A DNA stretch of 64,000 nt. Origin: Brachionus manjavacas (taxonomy: Eukaryota; Rotifera; Eurotatoria; Ploima; Brachionidae). Shown here in pieces: positions 45,307 through 57,400 of this stretch. The position numbers were made by a program, and so were the translations under genes. Below the pieces are notes generated by a model, which saw nothing but the letters and a program-made list of their open reading frames with translations, searched no databases and was not told the DNA's origin. The stretch lies in contig JAHQIY010000008.1 in NCBI GenBank assembly GCA_019054805.1, positions 1,411,501-1,475,500 on the forward strand. Reading direction: 5' to 3'. Numbering within the stretch: the stretch's first letter is position 1; each line of letters opens with the position of its first letter.

Positions 45307-45312
45307 TTTATT
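45307..45312 (-). terminator. Candidate polyadenylation signal for TSC2
   Basis: AATAAA on the minus strand, 153 bases past the TSC2 stop; the nearest such hexamer I can see. Confidence 0.35.
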
Positions 45313-45464
45313 ATTAATTAAAAAATTAAAATAAAAAAATCAAATTTTTTCCTCGAATTTTTCAACAAAGATCAAATAAATGAAGCAAAAAAAGGTTTGA
45401 GGGTAAAAAAAAACAAAAAAGAATAATTTAAAAAAAAAAAAAAACGAGTCTAAATAAATGGCAT

Positions 45465-48400
45465 TCAAATATATTCCAGAAAATCCATCTGCCCCAATAT
45501 TTTCTCACTATTCACCGTAAAACTGCTCTTTGATTCATTGCTAGTCTTGGCTGGCTGCTGAGCCTTTTGGCTCTCTTTGGCCTGCTTCATTATTCTTTTT
45601 ATCTGCTTTAGTCTGTCATAAAACCTTCCGCCATAAAATACCACACCATCTTTCTGACTCCTAAACACCTTACTGGCAATGTCTGCGTGTAAGGCCATTT
45701 TTCTCACGATCAAGCCCAGATTTTGATCGCTAACAAACTTTGGATCTGAGTACGTCAACCACTGGGACATCTCGCTGGTCGTTTTCACCTTTACTATATT
45801 CGTATTTGATTTAAGAGGTATAATTTCAATACACACACAATTTACTTCTCCTTTAATCATACTAAAATTGTATTCTTCACCACTCTCGTTGTAGACAATG
45901 ATGGTCGAGTCGTTTCCAATGTGTCTCTTTTTTGAGTTTGTGTTTTCCTCGGTGAGCATCAGAGTGGCAATATGAAACAGGACCTGAATAATGCCATCGA
46001 ACCAAATGACGGCAAAATCGCCCACTGTTCCGTCCGTGTCCAGTCCACCGGGGTAGAATTGATCAGTGTCCATGTCCCGCAGACAAATGAGATTGCCCAA
46101 GCTGTTGACAAAAGTTCTGTAGCGGACAGACCCACTGGAATTGGACAGAATGGCCTTTTCGTCATAGGCCTGGTCGGGTCCCACATAGACAACGCCAATT
46201 TTGTGCAGCCAAAAGCAGGAGTAATAGTCCAGTATGTTGAGAGAGCGTTTGATTGCCTCATTGTCAGGTATTAGTGTTGGCTGGTCGGCTTCGTTGGCAA
46301 AGTGCTGGTTTTGGAACAAATGGAGGAAGACTTGGGACGGGTCGAGGCACTGATTGAATCCTGGGCTTCGCTGACTGCATGTTGAAAGAAAAATGTTGGT
46401 GTCTGGATCGGGCTGAATGTCTAGCGACGATTTGCGCGATGTGTTTGGTTTTTTTTCGGTGTCCAATCTTTCGTTCGGCGGAGTTTCATTGCTAGCACTG
46501 GACTCGGATATGCGAGCCAAAATGTTCAGCCTGCGCATTTCAATCGCATTTTGTTTGATTAGTTTTTCAGGACTCAGCTCAAAAGGATGCGACTTTAAGA
46601 TCTTGTCAAAATTTGCTAAGTTGACGGAGTGAAAGTTGGAAAAATTGGGCTCCACTAGAGACACAAAAGAGACCACTTTGGTCGGATAGCGGCATTTGAT
46701 CTCGACTAGATTATTGCACCAACAGTTCGGGTTGCACAGCTCAGACCCTTTGTTAATTTCATGATGATGATGGTGGTGGTGATTTATGTCATGACCATTT
46801 TTGATGCAACAAAGTGGTAAAAAGTGGTCAGTGTCCTGGTTCAGAACAGAGTCGTCTTTGGACAATTTGTTGCCATTGTCATTTAAGCTTTTCAGAATGC
46901 TTTCTTCCATTGAATCAATATCATTTCGATCAGTTAATGGCAGACCGGATTTGTAGCGTCGCTTGATCAAGCGATTTTTTTTAGGACCATATTGAGCAAG
47001 CTTTGGTTCGCTTGGTTTTACCAATTCTTTTTTGATGTATGTATTTTCACTTGCGTCAATAGTTTCATCGAAAATGTCCTGGTCGGATTTGTCGCCAACT
47101 TGCACTGGAGTTGAGTCGCATTTTTTTAAATCGACAATGTTGGAGTTGGAACTCAGACTATTGGTGACACTTACACTAGTGCTGCTGTTGCTACTGGCCA
47201 TGCTTTCGGTGTTTTGTCCGGCATGAGATGGAATGTCAATAGCTTGAGAGTGGACGGATTTGGACTTTGACAGGTTCTTTGAATTTTTACTCTTGGATGC
47301 AGACATTAATGGTTCTTGTTCGGTGCATATATTTGAAAATAGGCCTGTTGTTATTTGGATTATTTTGTTGCCGATCAGCCAAAGCTTGGTTTTTTGTCCA
47401 TTTTTTTTGTTCTCTTTGTTCTCGAAGAGACCACTTCTAAAACAAAATTTTGTAGAAAATATTTTTCTTTTTTTTTAAAGCGATGATAGGAAGGAAATAT
47501 GTTTAAAGAATTTTTGAAATTTTAAATGAAAACTTTAAATGTAACATTACATATCAATCAGTAACACTAAATCTCCTCTACAAGAATATATGTTTAATTA
47601 AGTTATAGACTTTTCGGTTCCATACTTATGGTGTCTCGAAGATAAGTACCTTAAAAACCCAACTAAATCAGTTCTCATCTTTGGAATTCTCTATCCGTGC
47701 ACACAAGGAACATTTCAAAATTATTTTTTTTCTAGTTAATGATATTAAAGCTTAACTTTATAAATATGTATATTTTTTCGTGTAAATTTTCTTTCCCGAA
47801 TTTCAGGGAGAAAAAAAATGAAATGTTCATTGTTTGCATGGAAATATTTTTTAAATTTAAAACATAATCAAATTTTCATTAATTTAAAAATATTATATTA
47901 AAAAAATTATTTGGTCGCAAAAGTCTAAACAATTTTTTCATCGTTTCTCAAGATTCCAATTTTACCTTTCCTTTCCACAAATTTTACTCATGAGTTGGAT
48001 TACGAATTGTATCTTACTTTAAAGCTTTCACAGCACGAATTAAATATACAATGTTCTACAAAAAGCCCAGAAAAGGTAAAAAAAACGCTATTTTACGTAA
48101 TTTAATGTAAGTTTCGGTCAGCTTAAGTAATCTTACGTAAATATTAGTCGGTAAGGAAAATTTAAAGGCAGTTTTTTTTTCAAAAAAACCCTCTTTTTGG
48201 GCGAAAGAATTTACCGACGAATTTACAAAAAATTACGTAATTTAATATCATTATACTTATCCTTGCCGAATAATATTTCAGTCGATTAAAGCGTTGAAAT
48301 CGAACGAACTTTTGGAAATAAACCCGATTGAAATAGTTAACATATTGAACGAGTATTTTCTTCGGTTTTCAATATCGATAATTTGTCATGTTTACCCCCG

Positions 48401-51400
48401 TTCAATTCCAAAACAGATAAAGTTTGTGACCCAGGTCCGGAAGACATCTCAAGTGTAAGTAAAATTTGTGGGAAGCTAAAATTATTAGATCCAAATAAGG
48501 GAGAAGGCCCTGATAAAATTCATAATAAGGTCTTAAAGTCTGCAGCTGAAACTTTCTCGATTCCCCTGTCTTTTATTTTTCGGAAGTCATTTGTTGACGG
48601 AATTTTACCATCAACTTGGAAACGGGCGAACATTACACCCTTACATAAGAGTGGAAGTCGTACTGAAGCCAAAAATTACCGTCCTGTTTCTCTCACAAAT
48701 TTTGTCTGGAAAGTGTCTGAGAGTATTGTAAAAGAGTATATGTTAAAGCATCTCATTGGGAACGATTTAATCTTTAGGGTTTAACAACCAATCTTCTTGA
48801 AACGATTGATATCATTACAGATGCTCTTGCAAATGGCTTTCCAGTAGATGTTATTTAAACAGATTTCGCAAAAGCTTTTGACAAGGTTTCTCATTGTAAA
48901 TTATTGTACAAACTCCGATTCTATGGGTTTGGAGAAAAACTAATCGCTTGGGTCAATCGATTTTTAGCGGGGCGCACACAAAGAGTGGTACTTGGAGAAT
49001 CGTCTTCACAATGGACTAAATTAACAAGTGGTGTACCTCAAGATTCGGTTTTAGGACCTATTATTTTTGCAATCTTCATTAATGACATGTTGTAAATGAT
49101 TGAGTCAAACTGTGAAGCTTATGCTGATGATACGAAGATTATTTCAGTCGTTAAAAATTTCCGATCTTTGATAAATCTTCAAGGTGACTTAGAGAAAGTA
49201 TCAAATTGGTCAACGAACTGGTCTACTCAACTTAATACTGATAAATGTAAAGTTGTGCACTTTGGTTATTCAAACTCGGTATTTATATCCAAAACGACTT
49301 AAAGTGGGACGTACAAGTGAAAAATTGTACTGCTAAGGCAAAAAGAGTTTTAGGAATGATTAAGAAAACTTTTAATTTTCCTAACCAAGAAAACATCAAA
49401 TTCCTATACACATCATTGGTCAGACCTCATATGGAATATACTATCAGTTCGTGCAGCCCGTATTTTGAAAAAGAGCTTGAAAAAGTACAGAGAAGCGCGA
49501 CGAAGCTTGTTCCGGAGCTCAAACATCTTGAATACCCGCAACGACTTATGAGACTAGGCCTAAGTTACCTGAAGACGCGAAGGTTAAGGGGTGATTTGAT
49601 CCAAATGTACAAATTAGTAAATAAAATTGAGAAAATGAATTTTGTAAACGACATAAATTTTTGATTTGGGGCTGGCTCAAGCTGCGCTAACAATCTAAGA
49701 AGGCACAAAAAAACGATTCATAGAGAACAAGTAAAAAATTGTCTTCCCAGAATCAACTTTTTTGTTAACAGAGTTGTGGACGATTGGAATAAATTTCCTG
49801 AAGAGGTTATTGAAGCAAGAAGCCTGAACAGTTTTAAGTCGAAGCTTGATGACTGACTGGCGAGCAAATGTGTAACGACTGCTATAGCTCTATGAGCTCA
49901 CTTGAACTGGTTTCAAGATGCAGTTTATTTTACTACTAATAATAATACTGTATTTATATTTAAAAAAATGCACCCAAAGTTTCCAATGACTAAATTATGA
50001 ACCATTTACCTTTATTTTTGTGTCAATAATTTTTTGAAGGTAGAAAAAGAATATTTCAGCAAAAACCAAAATATTTACTCTCTTTTATTTTTAATTTTTA
50101 ATTTTATAGTAGCAGTGAAATAAATAATGTGACCCTTTTTAAACATAGAAGTTATGAAAGTTAATTTTATTATTTCAAAAAATATTTTCTAAATTGTTTG
50201 TTTAAACTAGCATTGAAAAAGCTTACTGAGTTACCAATAAGAATGCTGTTTATCGTTTTCACTTGTTTCTTAACATTGGTTTTTTTTTTTACTTCCTTAA
50301 GTTGTATTTCTAATTTTGTCAAAAACTTATGAAAAAATTAGAAATATAACGCAAAAACTTACCGACTAATTTTAGAGAGCAAAAAAAAAATTATTAAATG
50401 AGCCCTTAATTATAAAGATTAAGATTTGTAGTTCAAAAGTTAATTGAGTTTGTTTAATTTTACTCTGTTTCCAAAAAAATGGCACACAAATTCATCAAAT
50501 CTGGATTTTCGCAATTTTTATCAATAGAATGGACAAGTTATTTGGTTTATTTCAAAGTTGTTTAAATGCACAAGTCTCAAGTAAAGTCCAATTCCGGATT
50601 TAAAAATTTTTTTTATTTTTCCAAAGTCCGAACCGCAGACTTTTATTTTGATTATTTAAAAAGAAATTAAAATTAAACTGATGAAATAAATACCATCGGC
50701 AATTCATTAGTAAGAATCACGGTCAAATGTAATCTCTGCCGTTCCAGGTAGTTATTATGGCGCCCTAGCAAGTGTCAATGTCCGGACTTGGACTTGTGAA
50801 AAAAAAATTTTACATATCCTTAAATTTGGGACTTTTAAACAAATCTGGTTTATTTATAAAATTTAGTTAAGTACATTTTTTAGGGCATTATCTATAACGA
50901 AGTGAGAACACACAATTTTTAAGTTTTTTTATGTATGGAGGTCTCATTAAAAAACTAATTGGAAACATATTTGTGTTAAAGCTAAGTCATTAATTAATTC
51001 GAGTTTAAAGTTTTAATTAAATTTGACTTAAATTTGGGCAGAAATGATAAAAAGTAAATGATAAATCAGACTTGATTTTTTTTAAAGTAATTCTAAAAAG
51101 TAAAGTTTTGGTCATTTTTTTCAAACAGCTTTTGATATCTCATAATAAAGATAAAGAGCTCATTATACTCGTTTTTAATTGCTCTTTAAAATAAAGTATC
51201 AAACAAAAAGTTATTTTGTTAAATATTAGAGAAGAGGTATAAATTATGGGTAACTTAAAGTTATTGCGTCATTTTTCTATACGAAAAAACAAATCCATTG
51301 TAAATTTCCATACAAATCTTACAAAAATTATAAAAATAAAATTATTTTTTGTTAATTTAAATTGTTAAAATTGAATATGTCAATAAAATACATAAGAAAT

Positions 51401-54400
51401 AAAAATTAATTTTAATTAATAGGTAAATATTAATGATCAAATAATTTGTGGTTTATTTCTTTTCTCAGTCTCAAATAAAAAAATAATTTTAAGTTAATAT
51501 TGCAAGCATTTTTATATTTGAAATTAAACTTGATAGTAAAATAGAATGAGTTTAATTTTTATTTGGAAATTTGAAAAAAATATTGAAAATTCTTTTTTTT
51601 AAATTTTTATAATCTAATTTTTTATTTACCAAATACTGCCAAAACTGCAAATTTAGCGATTTAATTGAACAAAGCTATTTAATAGAATGCCTAATGTTCG
51701 AAGCCGATTTAAAAATAAACAATTGAAGTTAATAATTTTTTTTTGTTTTTTTTAATTTGAAAGAGCCTTAGAAATAGCATTTGCTCTGATCCGTTTAACC
51801 TGGTATTACCCTTTCAGCAATCCCAAGTACCCAAATGCGCTCTCTACTAAAATCTTTGCCTTAAAACAAACATTATAAAAATTTAAGATAACTAAAATTA
51901 ATTGTTAACCCTTCAAGTGTTTGACTTCCGGGAACATATATACATATATTTTGAAAATTTTACCTAAGCATGTTTTTCTATCTTATTTTTGAATATTACA
52001 TTTAGCTCTTTTCTAATTAAAGTCGATTCTCTGTATAGCGAACCCCCATATAACGAAATCCTCTAAATTACGAATAAGAATCCAGGAACCGATTTTTTAT
52101 AAAGGAAAAAGATTGCTTATTTTCTTTGATACAACGAACCTCTTTTTGACGAAATCCCTATATAACGAACTAAGAAAAAAAAACGAGCATCTTTTCTTTT
52201 TAATTCAAAAAATTGTGGAACCATTTAATAGAAAAAAAAGAGTTTGCGGCCTGTTTTTTGATATTTCTAAAGCCTTTGATAGGGTTTGGCATGAAGGTTT
52301 ACTTTTTAAATTGATTAAATTGAATCCACCTCATTACTTGACTAACGGGATTAGATCCTTTTTAGATAGTAGGACATTTAAGGTAAATGTGAATGATCAC
52401 CTAAGCGAAGAATATCAAATAACTGCAGGTGCTCCTCAAGGCTCAGTAATTATTCCCCTTTTATTTAGTAAATATATAAATGACATCCCCAAAAGAAACA
52501 AAACAAATAATAAATACTCTCTGATTTTCGCAGATGATCTAGTTACATTCTTCATTTATAACAAATAAGGGAACCTTGAAAATAAGATAAATAAATACAC
52601 CAACGAACTAGAACAATGGCTTATTAAATGGAAAATGAAGAAATCAGTTGAAAAGTCATGTTCAGTAGTCTTTTCTAGGTACAAAAAAGAGGGTGATAAT
52701 CTTGACTTAAAAATTTATGGAAACAGAATAGTGAGTCAAAAAGAAATCAAGTTTCTTGGCATTAAATTTGATTCTAAGTTAAACTTTAATGTACTGGTAG
52801 ACGAAATCTTATTTTTCTTTTTCAAGCAATATTTCAAGAATATTTAATTTAATTAATTCAAAATTATTCAATTCTTTTGTTTAACATTTACTTTTTGCTC
52901 TAATTTATGTGTTTTTTCAATTTTTAAAATAATCAAAAATAACTTTTACAAATTCCAAAATTAACGCTAATGTGGCTGAAAGGGAGAATTAATATTCATT
53001 CCAAACAGCCAGGGAATTTTCCCAAATTATTTTTTAAATAAATAAATAAATAAATCCAACATGTTGCATCATGAGGCTTTTAATAAACATAAATTACTAA
53101 CAGTCTCAAATCGGCTTTGTGAGTTGAGTGAGAGATATGATGGGACAGGACTGAGTCATTCTATTCCATTGGTTGTCAGACTGGTGGAGGAATATAAAGA
53201 AGGTTTCGAATCAAGATATATTGAATACCCAACTCCATTGTGTAATTGCTACCTTACAATTTCTTCTTTTTTCCCTGAACAATCAATTTTTTAAAAATAT
53301 CTATCCTTTAACTCTCTAGTTCAATTTCATTAATTTTTCTCTATTTTAAACCATTTTTTTTTTTTAATTTTTATTCCATCTTATTTAACTTTATTTTGTT
53401 TTGATTTTTTTTTTTTAATCTGAAGGAGCTTTTGCTTGGTACAGAAAACAAACAAATAAATAAATAAATAATACTTTTCTTTAGAAAAAACCTTTATCTA
53501 ACGAATTTAAAAAAATGACATCCGTTAATTAACATCTTGATAATAAAAAATAGTAAATAAATACTAATTATTGTTTATCTAAAAATTTTAAGTGATCAAA
53601 ATGAATGAAAAGTAAGTTTGCAAATAGAGAAAATGTATATCTCTTGAAGTCAAGATAGAAATTATAAAAAAGCATACTGAGCAGAAAATAACCACTTCAA
53701 AGCTGCCCAAAGAATACAACGTTAATGCTTCTACAATTTCTACTATTTTGTCGTCGAAAGCAAAAATTTTAGAACATTACGAAAAGAACTATCATTTTAT
53801 ATGGGAATTTCGATATAACGAAATTCGATATAAAGAAAACCGAATCTTCCGCCCAAGTAGTTCGTTATACCGAGGATTGACTGTAGATGAAAAAATTTCA
53901 AATTAGGAAATAATTTTTAGATTTGGTGAACTAATGGTTCATAAAACCTGAGAAAAAAGAATTGTTCCAATAACAGGTGAACCATAGTTCACCTAACCGA
54001 CTAGACCCGAAAAGCTTTATTTTTTTCTCTATAAATTTTGACTTTAGTGATAGTTGACATTCATTTGATGAATTTTAACAAAATCTCAATTTATAAAATA
54101 TGGAAAACAGAGCGTAGATAGTTTTTAAACAAATATTATCTTAAGGATCATTAAATCACCAACTCAAAGTCAAAATTTATAAAAAAAAAACAAAGTTTTT
54201 CATGTTTGCAATATTAACTTGAAATGATTTTTTTATTTGAGACTGAAAAAATAATTTGAAACATCGCACTTTTTCAATGTAATTTCAACATTGGATACAT
54301 TTTGTAATTCAAACACAAAAAATTAAACCAATTTAACTAAAAATCAATTTATTGACAAAGCTTTCTTTAAATTTGACTGTTAAATTAAACTTTGTTTAAT

Positions 54401-57400
54401 TCACCTTTTTAAACTTACAGAAAAATCTGTAGTACAAAATCTATATTTTTTTAAATTAATTTGTATTGAGATTTATGTATGAAAATTTAAAATACCAAAA
54501 AATTCACAAACGAATAAAGTTAATTCTTTTCTACTGATCTAAATTTTCTGCGACCATTTTTTAATGCAATTAAAGTCAGATTTTATTTTATAAATTTAAA
54601 AAAATTACTGGTTATAATTTCCAGGTAGGCTTCCGATGTTAGAGAACCTGTCTGCCATGAATTCGCCTGAATTGTGTATTGACGAGCTTTGATTTAGGTA
54701 CGAACTATCATAATTCATGTTATTAGACATAAAATCCATAGTTATTTCCACCAGGTCTCGATAGAACTGTTTTAAATTCTCACTTATAGCTCGGTTTGAT
54801 CCATGATTCTCAGCCTGAGTTGACTTTGATTCACTTTTAGGAAAAAAATGTTCAACTTAATCTAAAAATGAGCTAAAATTAAATAAATACTTTTTTTGAT
54901 TCGGCTCCAGTGCACTTAAGCGCTTTTGAGCATTTGTCAAATTTTCTTGATCCGGTGATTTATTCGGACTTTTTTTTTCTCTATAATTTACTTTGCTGTC
55001 AAGCTGAACAATTACTTCTTGATACAAGCCCTTAAAATAAAAGGTAAAATTTTGGGAACAAATTTTCTGAACAAAGTCTCACTCGACTTGTGAAAGAAGC
55101 GTAGCTTTTGCGCGATTCTGGCTTACATTTAATAAACCACGCACACAAAACATAGTGAGCCATAAGAACAATAAAAGGGTTAAATCTTTAAAAAGGGTCA
55201 AAATATTTTTTATTCAAATTAAATTTAGTGCTACTTGAATGGGTCGATGTATTTGATGGCAGTGGCTGAGACCGCTATGAATTCTTTGGTTGCGCAGACT
55301 GAATGAAGCTTCTTAAAGTCACTAATTGTTGACAAAAGTTCTAGGATCGGTTGGGCTATTGCTAAAGAGGAAGAGAATTGAGATAATTTTAGCAATAGCT
55401 CGGCACATTGATTGGCATTTGTTTCATGCATTTCTGTCATGGCTATGGTTAAAATTTCCAAGCAGAATAGATTTCTGCTCGCATGAATACCTGAAGCTAA
55501 ATTTTGAAGAATACTTTCCTAAACATTTTTTATTAAAAGTGATTTTTTTGTTTTTTGGCGAAAATACTTGAGAATTTTTCTCGAACGACGAATGGTACAA
55601 AACCATACTTGCCAGTAATGGATAAAATTTTGAAATGTATTCTTGTCCGCTCAAATTTTCGGGTTTGTTACGAATTATATTAATATCTTTTTTGTTTAGC
55701 TAGAATGAAAAAGTTTTTTTTTTCTAAATTAAAATTTTTTATTTTTTAACTTACTAGTTTGAATAATTTGTAAGTAAAATCCGATATTTTTATCAAGTCC
55801 ATTTCATATTGCATTACATATGGTAATTCGGAGAGTAACCTGGTAATCACATGCCAATCTACTTCCTTAAATATAATAATCTTTAGTTTGATGTTTTCAA
55901 TTAAAGAAGACATAAGACATTATCGGCAGTTTATCAGACATACCTTTTTTTTCTTAATTGAATTGTAATTTATTTTTATAGGAAATGCTTTAAATAGAAT
56001 TTTGATAAATATTTAAGTTATTTAAATGAATGAAATTTTTGAAAATAAATGTTTAGTTTTTTTATCAATAAAAAATTGGACAATAAAGAAATTTTTTTTT
56101 AATTTTTTTTTCACGATTTAAAATCTAAATTTTATCATGAATTACTGCTAACTTAGTAACTTGAAGTCCTTCAAAAACTCTGAAAATCTTTCCATTTAAA
56201 ACTCCATTTGCAGAGTTCTTGCAGATTCAATAAATGAAAATAATATTTGGCATTTTATTTTTTTAAATTATTTAAATTATTTTTTTTAGTTTCTTATCAC
56301 CTTTTTTGTTTTAAACATTTTAAATCAAGTATTAGGGTTCTAGTTGAATAATAGCTAATACATTTCATTGTGAACTGTGTGGAAAATGATATAGGTTTAA
56401 CTTAATATTTAGGAATTTAGAACATTTGTTTTTAGTTTTCATTTTTTTAGATTCATTTGTAATAATCTACAAAAAACTGCTCTTTTTTGCTGTAATTATT
56501 ATTTATCTTTAGATCTAAAAAAAATTTATCTTAATATTTAAAAAATATTAAAAAAAAATCTGAATATTTGACAATTCAAAAAAGAAAGAAAAGATAGCAA
56601 ATATCAACAGGAAATAATTTTTTGTACAATCATTTGTTAGAATTAAACATTCCTTTTAATACTACTCTTTATTATTATAAAAGATAAAAAAAAGAAAAAT
56701 TGAAATTAAAAAAAAATTAATTTTTTCTTTTGTTTTCTGAGTTAATAACTCATTTTCAATCTTTCATCACATCATGTAAACCAAATGGGTAAAAGAAGAC
56801 ATATATAAAGAAAAAAATCGCTTAAATCTTAAATATTTTGAAAGAGTATGGAGGAATTTAGAGCTGATATACCAGTCGAAATATCGGTTTAAATTTAGAA
56901 CCAGTTTTTAAGCTAAGTTTTTGGCAAAAAAAAACAAAATATTTTTTTTATCTAAATTTACTTAAGGAACACTTAAAGGCCTAATTTTTATTTAACGACA
57001 AGAGTTGGCTTGTTAATAATTTATTTTATTTAAATAAAGATGATATTAATAAATTTACAATTTATTAGCCCAAGAGTTCAAACAAGCAAAAATTCTAACA
57101 TTATCTTTGTCTTGAAGATAATAGTTCTTTAGACCACTTTTTTAAACTAAAAAATTTTCTGATTTAATATTTTTTTCTTAAAATTTGAATAAAAAAGTAA
57201 ATGAAATAAAACGTGATAAGTCGGTTCTTAAGCCGGTTTGAAAATCAGAACCGGATTACCAAATCTAGAGGAAATGACAAAAATTAAAAAAAAAATTCTC
57301 ATTCACATCATGTAAATATTCATTATTTAATACTGATTTAATTTTGTTTGATTTTAAAAATTTTTTGAAAAAAATGCTCACTTTATCTAGACAATATTCG

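Larger units (their letters stand above)
47437..54608 (-). other. TSC2 intron 11, 7.2 kb, transposon-filled
   Basis: Donor ACCA|GTAATT at 54608 and acceptor TTTTAG at 47437. The split codon (CA plus A) restores Gln, and the sequence continues SGLFENKENKKNGQKTKLW, matching tuberin across the junction. Inside, all in plus orientation and antisense to TSC2: a LINE (48300-49950), a MITE-family copy (50555-50805), and a pogo-type element with a nested LINE (52020-53883). Remaining stretches (47440-48300, 49950-50550, 50810-52015, 53890-54600) are AT-rich, with TTACGTAA motifs at 48090-48240 and a dispersed-repeat copy at 54250-54340. Confidence 0.88.

Noticed and set aside
45972..46274. 100-codon plus-strand frame within the TSC2 last exon
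   Set aside because: Antisense to the RapGAP coding sequence, which is strongly supported.
47304..47306. ATG at 47306 as the start of a separate 613-residue protein
   Set aside because: The frame is open upstream to a splice acceptor at 47437 and matches tuberin before this ATG, so it is an internal Met.
47260..47478. Plus-strand 72-codon frame upstream of the apparent MSASK start
   Set aside because: It covers the antisense of the TSC2 exon 12 acceptor region; the minus strand reads TKLWLIGNKIIQITT in tuberin order.
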